64,000 nt of DNA from Cryptomeria japonica (taxonomy: Eukaryota > Streptophyta > Pinopsida > Cupressales > Cupressaceae). Under the pieces are notes generated by a model. The model was not told where the DNA came from. It did no database searches and saw nothing but the letters and a program-made list of their open reading frames with translations. Positions 32,748 to 44,672 of this stretch are shown here, one piece after another. Positions within the stretch are counted from its first letter, which is position 1. Every line of letters begins with the position of its first letter. The stretch lies in contig NC_081415.1 in the NCBI RefSeq assembly GCF_030272615.1, forward strand, positions 420,666,257-420,730,256. The letters are read 5' to 3'. The translations under genes and the position numbers were made by a program.

Positions 32748-35700
32748 TGTAAAGCCCTACATTTTGACCCTAGCCTTTCTCAAAGTGAGCATCGTCAGTC
32801 GTCCGTCATTTCCCTATGTCTGGTATGCAGGTCATGTGTTTATTTGGTTTACTTGAGTTGTTTGTTATGCGTTTGTGAAATTAAATATTAAATCTTAAAA
32901 TGTTTAACTAGTTAATGTGTTTTATTTGCATATTTAAATAAAGGGATTAAAATTAATTGGGACCCCTTAGTATTATTAATTGTTAAATCAATTGGTTCAA
33001 TTCATTAAATTAGGGAATTTGATTAATTGTATTTTCAAATTGTGAAATTTAAATCACGTGTTTGTTTTTTTTGAAAAGTTATTTAGAAATTGAAAAAAAA
33101 CAATAAACAAAATATCCCACCCATTGACTTTTTAAATGAGAATTTTGATTTTAGAAATTTGGAAAATAAATCCATTTTAGGAAAAAGTTTGTTTTGAAAA
33201 GTGCTTAAAGATAAAATTATGTGATTGGTTGAAAGAATTTTAACCTAAAATAGATATTTTTGGTAAAACTTTTCTATTTAATCTGTGCATTCACGAGAAT
33301 GAGGGAGAAAAAATTTGGGATACAAATTGGGATTTTTCAGTTTGTTGAAAAACTTCTACAATTGAAAATTGGTAGCTCTTCTTAGATTTTCGTCCAGGAA
33401 AGCTAATTCAGGAATAATATGAAATGGAATTCTCTGTGTATTCATGTTGAACCATTGTTTTGCTTGTTTGAATTTGTGCTTTTAAATCTGCCCGAGTATG
33501 AAAATCCAACTAATTAAACATATTTGGGGATTTAAATTTTATTAGTTTCCATTTTTCCAATTTGGGGAAAAATGAATTGGCTGGAAAAGTTTTCATGAAA
33601 TTTCAATTTAATCTCCAATTTCTGGTTTAATATAGTTTGATTCATGTTATATTTCCTTTTAGTTATAGCTGAGTGTAGTTGTTTTGTTTCAAAAAATAAT
33701 CTCCTTGGCAAGCTGTTATGCTGCCAACATTTTCAAAAAAAGGTTCATTCTCGATTTATTGTCTCATAAAATTTTTGAGTTTACTTTGTATTAAGGGGGT
33801 TTGATTTTTTATATGTTGAATTTGTGTTCTTTTGGATTGCACTTTTATGTTAAAAAAAATAAATTAAAATTTGACTGTCATTGGTTTTAACTCAGAAATT
33901 TTCCGAGTTGTTGTTTTGGGTAGTCGTTTATTAATTTTTTTTGTTAATTGGTGTTTGGGTGGGGGTGACGTGGTGGCCCAAGCCACCACGTACCCCATGG
34001 GAGGGGCGACATGGCTCGGACCATGCCATGGTTCCCCACATCCATGGGCTGTGGTGGGGGGGGACCACGTCGTGGCCTCCAAGCCACCGCCTCCCCTTTT
34101 ATTTGGGGCCACGTGTTGGCAGGACCATATGGTGCTATAAATAATTTTAAAATATTTTTAAATTATTTATTTATTTAATTATTATTTAATAAATATTTTA
34201 TATATATAATTTTTATAATTAGTGGTTTAAAATAATATGTGATTTAGAATTTTGGAAAGAATGAAAAAAGATATAATTATTGTTTTTGGAAACTAATATT
34301 TTTATTTTGGTAAAATATAAATATTAGTTTGATAAATAAATTAATTTATATTTTTATATGTGTTGATAAATATATATAATTATATAAATGAAATTTTGGT
34401 GTTTAGTTTATTGTGTAATGTTTATTTATATGATGTAATTTGAAAATAAGGTAAACTAGAAAACCTTGGTCGAATGGCTTTTTAAATGAAATGGAAATCA
34501 TTGTCAATCTAGATTAACGAAGATCCGTGTTTAATTACTGTATTCACATTTATTTTCAAAACTGCAAGTCTTTGGCCGGATTATTAAATGTTCTCATGTG
34601 GTGGTTTTCATGGTTGTTCATGACTCGTGTCAAGGATTTGTCAGTTGGTTACATTGTGTAAGGGTTTTATTTGGCCAAGTGGTTTTCTATCATTTTGAAC
34701 TCCATGTACATTTCATGTTATACCTTGGTTTTGGGAGTTTGTTTGTTCTTTTTGGTTAAGTGTCATAAGGGAGAGTGGCTTTCGATTGGGGGTCACGCCC
34801 AAAGTGGTTAGTAGGGTAACCCATCAAAATTTTGCTTAAGTGATAACTTAATAATTCATTAGGGGGTTTGGTAGATGAAAACACTAAGTAAGATAATTTT
34901 ACCTCGCTCATGATTGAGTGCTAGTACAGACTCAGGATGCAGTAAGAAGGCCTGGAATGGAAAACCAACAACTTTGTCTTCACGAAAGGATTATTTGGGT
35001 CCACATGAGACTTGGATGGGGCCGGAGGTTTGAAAAAGGTTACTAGGGTAACCCAAGATGGGGGTCGGGACCTACAGAGGCCTACTAGGGTAACCATACC
35101 AAGCTATGTGATGACACTCGTCCCTTATGGTTACTAGTGTGTAGTCTTGTTGATTTCACCTGTTTTGTGAGTTTTACTTCATGTGTGTCTATCCGATGTT
35201 GTGAGTTCGACCATGTGTGTTTGCATACCTTTAGGCTGCTAGTGGGTCTTATTTCTATCTCCTAGCACAGTGGAGTGGTTCTTTTTGAGCCACATGGTCA
35301 GGTGGTAGTGCCACTTTCCATCGGGTGTGTTCGTCCCTTCTTGCGGGAGTTGGCTTCACAAGTGTTCCAGTTGCGCTTGGATTTGAGCATTTTGTTATGC
35401 AGTTGGATCCCATGTATCATGGATCATTCATTGTATATCTTGGACCTTTCATGGTCAGTTGTTATTAATTTGATATGTATGCCTTCATGGCAAGATGTAA
35501 ATTGTAATGTAACATTATCTGATTTTGTAACTTAGTGATATATGGACAATGTAATTTTTATCTGAAGAAGCAAGCAATGTATGAATGTAAATTTAATGGC
35601 ATAAGTTTTATTTGAATTATGGATGTAATGTATGGTTAGATTTCTAATGAATGATCTTAAACATGTTATCTATATTTTAGACTATTGGATGAATTAACTA

Positions 35701-35955
35701 TTGATTAAGTGTAATTATGTTATTAAGTTTAATCAACTTAATTGGATTAATTATTATTAAGTAATATTAGTGGTAAACCTAGTTAATCAAGTTGGGAAAC
35801 CCTTTAGGTGTTAAGTTAAGTCTTCCGTTGTGCAATCTAAACTTAATGTTAACTCAATGTATCATTAAACTTATTAAGTTTAAAAAAAAAATTATTTGCA
35901 CTCTTATCTAGTGTTTTAGTTTTATCCCTTTGGGGTGTCCTGGAGGGGCGTTACA
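32748..35955 (+). repeat. Long LTR (3.2 kb) of a Ty3/gypsy-like element
   Basis: The unit starts TGTAAAGCCCTACATTTTG and ends GGAGGGGCGTTACA, so its ends are near-perfect inverted repeats (TGTAA(A/C)GCCC). A polypurine-like run lies just left of it, which suggests a 3' LTR. Inside are a GC-rich island at 33955-34110, an AT-rich block at 34140-34400 and several copies of GGTTACTAGGGTAACC-like palindromes (about 34813, 35037, 35081). Flanks atagt and ttgta do not match, so it is not a proven solo LTR. Confidence 0.6.
33955..34110. other. GC-rich island with a perfect hairpin
   Basis: Positions 33968-33991 contain ACGTGGTGGC, loop CCAA, then GCCACCACGT, a perfect 10-base-pair stem. The island also carries ccatgg and ccacgt words. 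It is strongly GC-rich inside an AT-rich LTR. Overlapping frames on both strands here look compositional. Confidence 0.7.
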
Positions 35956-36315
35956 TTGTATCACACAACTGCTTCTGTTGGATCTATTGTAATTAAAACT
36001 TTGTTTACAAAGAGAATATCTTCAATCCCATTGTTCTTTGTTGATGAGGCATAACTTGATAGATGCATATGCATGTATTACACTTGTATATTGAGTTAGT
36101 GCATAATGGGATGTCTCTTTAGTAACCTACAGTTACCCTTGCAAGAACAACTGCTTGTCCTATTATTGAGACAATGCCTTTTTGTTGTTATGTATCATAG
36201 ATGACTCATATTTCTGATATGATAAACCATTTCTCTGTAGGGGTAATTATATGTTACTATTACACACAACTTATTATGCATTAGTTCATCTAAACTACCA
36301 CTATTTGTTGTATTC
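35956..36315. other. Unassigned DNA right of the long LTR
   Basis: No gene, repeat partner or motif was recognised in this 360-base stretch. Confidence 0.3.
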
Positions 36316-37085
36316 TGGGCTCAACCCTTGTGGGAGCCACATTTTACTCCACATACTTTTATCTCGTTTCATGATTATGTGGTGATAGTGCACTTTTTCT
36401 GCACATCAAACAAAATATTAGATAAAACATGTGATAATTTGATCCCTATATTTGCACATGAAACAAACATGTTAGATAAAACATGATATTTGTTGTTATC
36501 TCATGGCATTCTCTTGATTTCTTGCTTCTGAATTTGACTCACTGATAGCTATAGGCATATATTTTGGTATTTTATATGTAAATAGACTATATTTTTGTTG
36601 AGTTTGAATATGAAGTATGATAACCTCATTTCTCAAACTCAAATATAAATTGTCTTTCAGGTACTCTTGGATTGAGAGCGGAAGAAGCTGGAGTGTATGG
36701 GTAGATAAACGTTCAACAACTCCTTCAAGTTTGGACTCATCATTCCAAGCAATGACGGGTTACCCTACCTTCATATTCATTTCTTATCTTCTGTAATATA
36801 GTTTATTTTCATATTTGTATGAAAGTATGTGTCTATAGTTTAGTAAGCTATTCCCACGGCTTGTGTGGGACACCATACATATTAATTGTAATACAAAAGT
36901 TATTTCTATGCAATCTTTTGTTGTCATTTATTTGAAATACTTGCATATGTGAAATAAACTTTGACTTTTACACCATAATGTGCAAAATGAAGAAACTTGT
37001 AAAAAATTGTGTACCTTTCTTCAAATGCAATGTGTAAGGCCTATAATGGGTCACCAAATTTGGCTGTAGCAAAATTTAGGTAACA
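36316..37085. repeat. Dispersed repeat, copy 1
   Basis: It begins TGGGCTCAACCCTTGTGGGA and ends TTTAGGTAACA, sharing start, end and internal blocks (acaaacatgttagataaa, ggcttgtgtgggaca) with 37817-38460. Both ends could be TG...CA LTR ends. The two copies lack a common target duplication, so they are listed as dispersed copies rather than one element. Confidence 0.6.
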
Positions 37086-37816
37086 TGACTATGATATTTG
37101 ATCAATACACCCTATCACTACTCTCTCATCCTTTTTGCCTATGATTTTCTTCATCATCTTTTGTACTTTGAATCTTAAATCTGAGAGTTGTTCTGTCTTT
37201 GCTACTATGAGACATTGGATTGTTTTGAGGGCTTTGTTATGATTGCTCATGGGTGCATGTGTGTTGCTCTTAGAAGGCTAATGGCTACCACTTTTATGAT
37301 GTTCTATGATTTTCCAAGATCACAACTCTCTGTTCTTATGCAATTGACAATAATTATAAACTATCCTTACTACTCTTTGGTGCTAAATTCTACTCTAATG
37401 GTCTTGACTACACTTTTTATGCGGATTGACTGCTCACTGTCTTCTATAGGCTTCTTATGACTGTGCACACTATTATACTATCATGGATTGCATTATTTGA
37501 ACTATAGTCATATTTAATCATCATGCTCACTATTTGCTGTCAGAGATTTGACTATCAAAGCCGGCTCTAGGATTGTTATTTTCCTTTCTTCAAAGATTTT
37601 GGTGCCTTGTGAATGGAAGATGCTAATGATGTTCATTTTCTTTTCTTTTCACCGCATCATCCATATCACTATAATCTCATTGAGTAGTTATGTGTTGCTT
37701 ATGATAGAGACTATCAATTCACTGTCCTAGGTGATATATAGTTGATTAATTAGACTACCATGGTATGTATGATGCACACTTACCTCGGTTAAATCACAAA
37801 AAAAATGATAACATGA
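37086..37816. other. T/C-rich stretch between the two repeat copies
   Basis: The texture matches the T/C-rich blocks at 5231-7384 and 12900-15989 (ctatgattttcc, tgactgctcactgtc). A 90-codon plus-strand frame has no recognisable motif. Confidence 0.35.
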
Positions 37817-38460
37817 TGGGCTCAACCCTTGTGGGAGCCTCATTTTATTCCACATGTTGTAACTTATAATATCAGTGTGAACTTGCAAAGTATTTCAGTG
37901 AAGATCATCAAACCTATACCTGCACAGTGAACAAACATGTTAGATAAAGTAATGAAGTTTAGATCGCTTCCTGCTTTTCTCTCTGATTCATGTAATGAAT
38001 GTATAACAATCTGATGTATTATGGGGGTGAACTGTGCATTAGTTGATAATGTGTAAGTAAATATTTGGAGTCTCAAGCTCTAACTATTGAAGCAACTGGA
38101 GCTAAAGATGTAGAATTCAACTGTGGGATTTGTCATTCTAGGAAATGACAAATCCCTCTTCTTTTCTTATGCTTAATTCTCATATGCATTATTTTCCTTC
38201 ATAATGCATCCTTTTAGTTATTCCCATGGCTTGTGTGGGACATTATACCTTTAATACTTATAAATAAAGAAAACAATCTTTTATGCAAAGGTGTATACTC
38301 TTGTTTCTTGTAAAACATTTGCATTGAATTCATATTTTTGAGAGAATTTTCTTCCTTTTCAATAAAGAACACTTAACAGAAAACAATGTATACTTGCACA
38401 TTTAGTTGCACACGCTATTCCAACTCTACCTGATTGAGATGTAAGCGAAATTAGGTAACA
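37817..38460. repeat. Dispersed repeat, copy 2
   Basis: This 644-base copy aligns in blocks with 36316-37085. A small inverted repeat, ggatttgtcattctaggaaatgacaaatcc, is split around ctagg near 38130. Confidence 0.6.
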
Positions 38461-39200
38461 TTTTTTGTGATTTTTGCTAAATGCTTACTTGCTAAGCATC
38501 ATGGACCAGTGGCTTGAGCTTATCCATTGGGCGTAGAGTCATTCTAACCTTACAAAATGTTTGAAAAAACATCCCTTTGCACTATTGTAACTCATTATGA
38601 CACTGCTACAACCTCTTCTAATCCATTGAGTGCATGTGTAAGGTTTATTACAATGAAGTTACAAACTTTACTGTCATAAATGGTATATATCTACTTGATG
38701 AATTATGAGAGGGAAACAACAAGAACACCTTCTTATTCACCTATTGAACTAAAAAACAACTAACTAACTATGCACAAAGCACTTAGGGAAATAAAAACTG
38801 CATCTAATCTACTGTGCATCAACACTTATCTGACACCTACAATCCGCCCTAACCTATGCTAACCAAAATACCAAATCACTTAAATGAAACCATTCACAGG
38901 CTGGTTGAAATAACTGCCCATTCTTCTCAATTTACAATGTTTGACATGTTCATGAGCATCCAAGAAGAGATAAATTTTTGATTAAATACTGGTAAAGAGC
39001 TGAAATATGTCTTCAATACCATAAACAAGTTTACTTACCTCACAAATTTGATCATAACAAATCTTGTTTTGAAGTAAACAAGTGATCTAGGTCATCTCTT
39101 CTTCTTCTACCACATACTCATACTTGAGTGCAAGCATGACCTCTTGTACCTTAGTGGCCTCCAAAATGGCTAAATATCTAATTGGACAACCCCTAGATTA
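38461..39200. other. Unassigned DNA, probably internal region of the L3 element
   Basis: No recognisable protein or repeat partner was found. It lies downstream, in element orientation, of the broken reading frame at 39200-40700. Confidence 0.3.
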
Positions 39201-40700
39201 AACAAACTTTGAACTGTCATTGCTGGCTACTTTTCTTTCCTCCTGTTTTTCACAGTTGTCCAGCTCCATGGTCACCAAGTTTGGATTAGAGAGAAAATAA
39301 TTTGGATGCTTAGAAAAAACAACATTACCTTCACCTTGCATAATAAATTGTCATGTTGATTCCTCCTCCATGGTCAATGGACAATCCTCCTCCACTAGGG
39401 TGGCTAACAACTCATCAAATCTATCAGCTCTTGGAAGGCTCTTAGGGATAGCTGACTCAAGTTCAAATTCATCATTATCATCCAAGGAAGTACACTCTAA
39501 TGTAGGCTTATCCTTTTCAATGAAGGAAGGTAAAATTTCCAACAATGAAGAAGCCTCTTTAAACAAACTTTCATTAGATAAATCATCTTCAATCTCTTCT
39601 ATATAAAAAAAAGGAAGCTCCTCCAACTAGCTAAGACCTTGCAAATCGGGTTCATGAAAAAGTTTCTTGACTTGAGAGAATGAACTCCTCTCTATCAGGA
39701 CCATACTCCTGATGTTGTTTCAACACTTGTTCAAGCTTGTGAACATTCTTTTCTAGTTCATCATGATTGTCAAATCCTTCTAACAGGTCTAGATCCTTGT
39801 TATCCAACTTTGAACAAAACTGCTCAATAATCGAGTTGTGCACATCTCTCCAAAAAGATCAACAATATCTTTCACATCTAGAACATGCTCGAAGACATCA
39901 AAGCTCATACCTTGGAAAATGATATCAATTTCAGATTTATGTTCTTCTTTATGGTCCAAAACTCCCTTTCCTTGTTGTTGTCCTGGCTAAACCGATGAAA
40001 TATTAGGACCATTTTCAACAAAAGTAGGAGGATCATTAGCTAAAACAATGGAAGATCCACCTTGAGAGGTCTTCTCCCATTCAATACTTTTCTACTGTAA
40101 TTGGTAACACCTTATAGCTAAATGCAAAGGATTTACATCTCTAATCCTCTCCCAGAGTAAGTTGTCCTGATCAATGGGCTACTCTTCTTCTGCTTTCTCT
40201 TTAAAAGAAGGGTTATTCTGTTCAAAGCTTAATACACTAAACCTCGGAAGCCCTGCCCCAAAGAATGGGTTGGGAAAAGAAAGCGTTAAGTCTACTTCAT
40301 ACCTTGTCACCTCTCCTAAAAGAGATTCCCCATATTGCCTATTTTGCCACTCCATCTCCGGTTCTCTTTCAATAGCCCTCATTTGCTCTTGAAAATTTGA
40401 CAATATATCTTTTGTGCTTATGCCAACAACCTGCTAGAACTGATTTTAAAAATAGCCATGTGGGTGTGGAATAAAAAGGTCTTCTTGGGAATGGTTATGA
40501 GCATATATAGGCTGCCATGAAACTTGAGTAGGGGTGGGTGGGTGGCAATCATGATGAGAATATTGATTATCTGCTGCTGCAGAGGTATTTTGAGTGAATT
40601 TAGCAGTATATTCAGTATGATATGGCTGGTGAGGGGGTGTATAAGCAAAATTTTCATGATATGGAGGGTGAAAGGAAATGTTCCCTTGAAATGAAGACAT
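39200..40700 (-). pseudogene. Broken reading frame following an L3-type PBS, function unknown
   Basis: Starting about 215 bases after the primer-binding site, the minus strand shows MSSFQGNISFHPPYHENFAY, then a Gln/His/Pro-rich segment, a helical segment NFQEQMRAIEREPEMEWQNR, and Glu/Asp/Leu-rich stretches to about 39350. Stops and at least one frame change separate the pieces. The position corresponds to gag in a retrotransposon, but no Gag, zinc-knuckle, protease or RT motif was recognised. A leader protein or a strongly diverged Gag are the likeliest options. Confidence 0.4.
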
Positions 40701-40912
40701 TCTCTTTCATACAAGAAGCTTCAAAATTAGAAAAATTCAGACTTTCTTTTAATAATGTTGAAACCTACCAGCACTTGTCCACTCGAAACCAATAGATATC
40801 CTTCTAGAGTCGCCAGGTGTGTTAAAAACTTTCCTCCAAAGGAAGAAAGTACTGTTGTACACACCAAACAATAGTAATGCATAGTACAAAAGAGACTGAC
40901 AATCAGTTCTCA

Positions 40913-40930
40913 GTCCCACCGGGCATGCCA
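40913..40930 (-). promoter_or_regulatory. Primer-binding site of the L3 element
   Basis: The minus strand reads TGGCATGCCCGGTGGGAC, five bases from the LTR edge at 40936. It differs by one base from the site of element C, which sets the orientation of the L3 element as minus. Confidence 0.7.
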
Positions 40931-40935
40931 AAAAT

Positions 40936-41374
40936 TGTTATCTCCTGAATGTGCACCCTTTGTTGAATCTTGTTCAACCACTTAGTGAAAACATTGGAAG
41001 ATCTCTCAAAGTGTGGGATTTGAAAATAGAGATCACCCTCCGGAGAAGGCAGGCTTCCTAATGATTATCACTTTAATCTAACTAACTCTATTGTTTTGTA
41101 AAGGAAAAGGGAGAGAGAAAATATAAACTGAAAAACTAGTAATTTAAAGTAAGGGTGATACACCAAATTGAAAAGGACCATGAAAATCAGAAATTATGAC
41201 ACTCGTTTGCAATGACTAAGATAGACTTGCACAACCTACTTCTGTATATCATTGCGTAAGTACTTTATAAAGAGGGCCAAATGCTAGACTCTTAGGAGGA
41301 GAAAATCTTCACAACTAAATGTAACTTACATTCTTGATACAAATCATAACTTGCAACAAAGACACTTTTCTACA
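40936..41374 (-). repeat. 439-base 5' LTR of the L3 element
   Basis: It aligns throughout with 3865-4303 and has the same length. It carries a TATA-like TTTATAAAG near 41265. It is adjoined on the right by chromovirus remnants. Confidence 0.75.
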
Positions 41375-41383
41375 AAAAGGTGT

Positions 41384-42095
41384 AGCCACGGTTAGGAGGG
41401 ATCTTAGGGAGATCAATCCAGATCATGCAACAAGAGTGAACACAATGAAAAAAAGATAAGATGATAGAGGCAATGTAGAATTGATCAAATTATATCATGA
41501 AAATTACTTACAATCTACCGACAACATGCGGGTTACAAGATTTGGCTCACTGGCCTACTACAAACAAGCTCATTTAGAGTACAGGTCAACTCCGGACCTC
41601 TAAATCTCAAGATCTATCCTTCCTGTTCTTTTGAATGAATTTTAATGCTTAATTGCATTGATTTATATGATCAAGAGAGATTCGCATCATCCCAAGAGGG
41701 ATCCTCTGGAAAATTCAAAGGACGAAGTGTGGATCCAAAGGAAGGTCAGTCACATGCCAAGGAACATTGGAATCAATGAGTTGAAGCTCTGCAAGCTACA
41801 AAAAGGATCCACAAGATTCGCCAATAGAAAATAGGTCCAAGCGGTTTCAATGTTCTAAGACAGAAACTGTCTCAGAATCCAGAATTGATAACTTGCCAGA
41901 AAGATGTCCAAACGTCTCGCAGAGTTGGGGAAAGGAAGATGATCATGTCCACAAGAAAAATCCATCTTTTCAAGATCTGGTGAGAAAATATAGAAAGAAA
42001 TACTGGATCTACAAAATAGGAATCAAACTGAAAATAAATGTTTTTGGTTGATGCAAGATTGTCGAGAACCGGGGATGCTCCTGCATTAGACATTT
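41384..42095 (-). repeat. Probable 3' LTR remnant of a second chromovirus
   Basis: It lies just downstream, in minus orientation, of a chromodomain coding end. The minus strand near 42090 reads TGCAGGAGCATCCCCGG, resembling the LTR start of the chromovirus at 57562 (TGGTGCAGGAGCACC). No second copy exists in the window, so the limits are approximate. Confidence 0.45.
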
Positions 42096-42490
42096 GAGGT
42101 TGTTGAAAAAAAGAGTACCTCACTTTGCTGGGGTTAGAGGAAAACCAAGATGGTCTACCTTTGCCTGAGAAATCCAAGAAGAATCTTCAACCAATCTGTC
42201 CTTCAACTTCACAAGATACTCTCTATACTGATTGCTCCGGGTGTTATGCCCAATCCTACTGTCCAAAATTTCTTCAATCTAATCTGGCTCCTTCCAGGGC
42301 ATCTGCTTCTCCAATTCTTCAATATTGTCTTCACTGAATTATAATTCATGATATTAATGTAGATCTGCAATGTCATATAGGTGAAATACCCAAACTATCT
42401 GGTAACTCCACTTCATATGCATTTCCAGAACTGAATTTCCTCAAGATCTTACAAGGTCCAATTTTAAATGGTGTTCTGAAACTCATATGC
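42095..42490 (-). pseudogene. C-terminal integrase end with chromodomain, chromovirus remnant
   Basis: The minus strand carries GPCKILRKFSSGNAYEVELP and GISPI, a GPF/Y-type integrase end. About 30 residues later comes EILDSRIGHNTRSNQYREYL and VKLKDRLVEDSSWI, which resembles a chromodomain as found in plant chromoviruses. Chromodomains bind modified histones and can steer integration into heterochromatin. Nothing upstream of the GPF/Y part is recognisable, so only the last roughly 130 codons survive. The sequence differs from the chromovirus at 51291-59153. Confidence 0.75.
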
Positions 42491-44290
42491 AGATAAAATT
42501 CACATATGACAAAAGAGATTTCAAAATTGTTCAGGAAGAAAAGGAATGTAAGAATAAGGGTAAAATACTATTGAAAAATAATTTATTTCAATTAAGGTTG
42601 ATACAAGAGGATGAAAGAGATTATGTGTATCACATAACAAGGAAGTTAATTAAATATATTGGAAAAAAGTTTTATAGTAGGAAAAGGAACAATATATCAA
42701 GCAGTGGGACTGATAAAACAAATAGTGTTGTCAGAAGGTGCATATTATTGCATGACCAAAATCAGGTATTTGACAGAGGAAAGGGAATATCATCAATTTT
42801 TGGGGGGCCTCAGGCCACCCAATTTTAATTCAGAGGAGAACCTACAGAAGGGGTGCTATCTAATGGTCTGCTTTTCTAGAGATAACTGAGATCTTGCTAT
42901 GCTCACATGGAGCATACGTCCCCAGAAAGATCCATTGTTGGAACCCTAAAATTTTCAAATTTTAGAGTTCCAGATTCATGCCAAAAAGCATATTTCTATG
43001 TTCAATCATGTGTCACATCTATAATCAAGAAGGCTCTTCCATTTCCAACTCTAAGAAACCAGGTTTGGTGCATGAACAAGGTGGTTGATTTCCAGGTATG
43101 TATGTGGTTGCAAAGGCAAAATCATTCCAGGTACGCCTCTTTGAATCATAACTTCTTCTCACCTAAGCACTATTATGTCAATTTAATTGTTCATATGCAT
43201 TTTGTATATCATAAATATATTATATGCCAAATTGTAGATCCTCTTGATAACAGTTCTTGTTTCTCTTGAGGCTAATCTATGTGCATTTTCTTAGAATGTA
43301 TAAATCATGAATTGAAAGGTCATATTCAAGCATTGATAGCTCTTTCTCGTTAAGTCTTCAGGATGACAACATTGGTCAGGAGCTCTTTGTGGAGTTTATT
43401 ATATTTTGGCCTGATAGATTTCTTATTAGATGAATTGGTTTTTGTGATTCTATGTATGAAAATGAAGTTATGTTACAGGTTTCAAAACTTCATCAACCCA
43501 TCTAATATGTTTTTGAAAGAAAGACCAAAGGCAATTTTCAAAGGTTTACGCCAATGAAATTTTTCAGAAATGAAAAGTTGTCGACTTTGGTGATCAAAAT
43601 ATTTGCACTCAGTAATGATCTCAAGAAACCAGTTGGTGAAAGGTTTTTTGGTATATGGGATTATGACCTTGAGCGGTTTTGCAAGGATCGAAGAAGTTCT
43701 GATATGCTTTTTAATTGTTTCCTAACTGATCTTAACATAAAAATGCGTCGAAAAAAAGTTTTGAATTTTAACGATCGGAGGACAACCCACCTAATATTTT
43801 TATGTCAATTGCTTCCCTTTTAATTTTCACAGAGATCAGAGATCATTTGTTGTATTAATTTAAAATCTATATTGCCCAGGACTAGCTTCGATAGGCCAGT
43901 TTACAAAGCAAGTACCAAAAATTGGTGAGCTAATTGAAATTTGAAATAAAACCCATGTTTTATTTAAATTATCATAACGTTTGACCAAGTTTCGTGGTAA
44001 TCGGATGCCTAGTTAGTCGGCAATGAAATTACACCAAAATGAGTCGTAGGAGAAATTAATTTTTTTATTCTCTTGCATAGTTTGAAGCAGTTTTAAAAGG
44101 GAAGATTGACAGAAGTACTAAATTAAAAATAATGCTCTCGGAAGAGAGATAATAAAGCCTCTATGCCTAATTAATCCAAACATAAGGTTAAAGCAATTTC
44201 AAAAGAAAGTTCTATAGTTAAAGAAAACCATTTATTGGCGAAGCATAAACATGATCAAAAGAAAAATGATTTTGAGTAAAAACTACAGGC
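42491..44290 (+). other. Unassigned stretch upstream of the GH3 fragments
   Basis: Several plus-strand frames of 75-120 codons occur (42487-42828, 42907-43269, 43554-43823) with an ordinary amino-acid mix, for example FFGIWDYDLERFCKDRRSSD. None matches a family I recognise. They could be remnants of a host gene or of another transposon. Confidence 0.3.
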
Positions 44291-44672
44291 CTAGGTGCAA
44301 CAAGAGATACTAACTTGGCGAAGAGAATTGGAGTTGCTACTACTCTTGAACTCAGAGCTACCGGTATTCCATATGCATTTTGTGTGGGTGTATGTCGTAA
44401 TCCACGATGAGGGAGGAGTCAATGAACACAATACTCTGGCAACCCAATATGATCTTTTCCAGATTCACATGCGTCCATACTTGTAATCCTTAGCAAAGAG
44501 GTGTGTCAATTGCTATGGTTTCTTACTTTAGGTGGAATGGAGAAAAAATTACGCAAACCTATACCTTTTAAATAGGATTTTGAAAGATACACTCGGATTC
44601 AAAGGATTTATCATTTCAGATTGGGGAGGAATAGATAGAATCACCCTGTCACCTGGCATCCTTGGTTCGTAT
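44291..44672 (+). pseudogene. Fragments of a GH3 family beta-glucosidase gene
   Basis: Two fragments are clear. At 44291-44420 the frame reads [20 protein letters not shown] then [10 protein letters not shown] and VCRNPR, matching plant GH3 glucan or beta-glucosidases. A TGA follows where the family has Trp. At about 44497-44672 it reads [16 protein letters not shown], then after a frame change [20 protein letters not shown]. The Asp of SDW is the usual catalytic nucleophile. The roughly 130 residues normally between these parts are missing, as are both ends, so this is a processed or truncated pseudogene. It is the only trace of an ordinary nuclear gene in the window. Confidence 0.8.

Noticed and set aside
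32748-35955. The long LTR as a solo LTR with target duplication
   Set aside because: The five bases on either side (atagt and ttgta) differ, and a purine-rich run on the left suggests it is a 3' LTR with a truncated interior.
36316-38460. The two repeat copies as the LTRs of one short element
   Set aside because: The outer flanks (tattc and ttttt) do not match, no primer site or polypurine tract is visible between them, and the copies differ strongly in length.
3865-41374. The two 439-base LTRs as the ends of a single 37-kb nested element
   Set aside because: Outer flanks gtaat and aaaag do not match, and no polypurine tract is visible beside the left copy.
42487-43823. Several ordinary-looking plus-strand frames as a host gene
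   Set aside because: No family motif was recognised, the frames change repeatedly and no splice structure could be supported, so they are left as unassigned.
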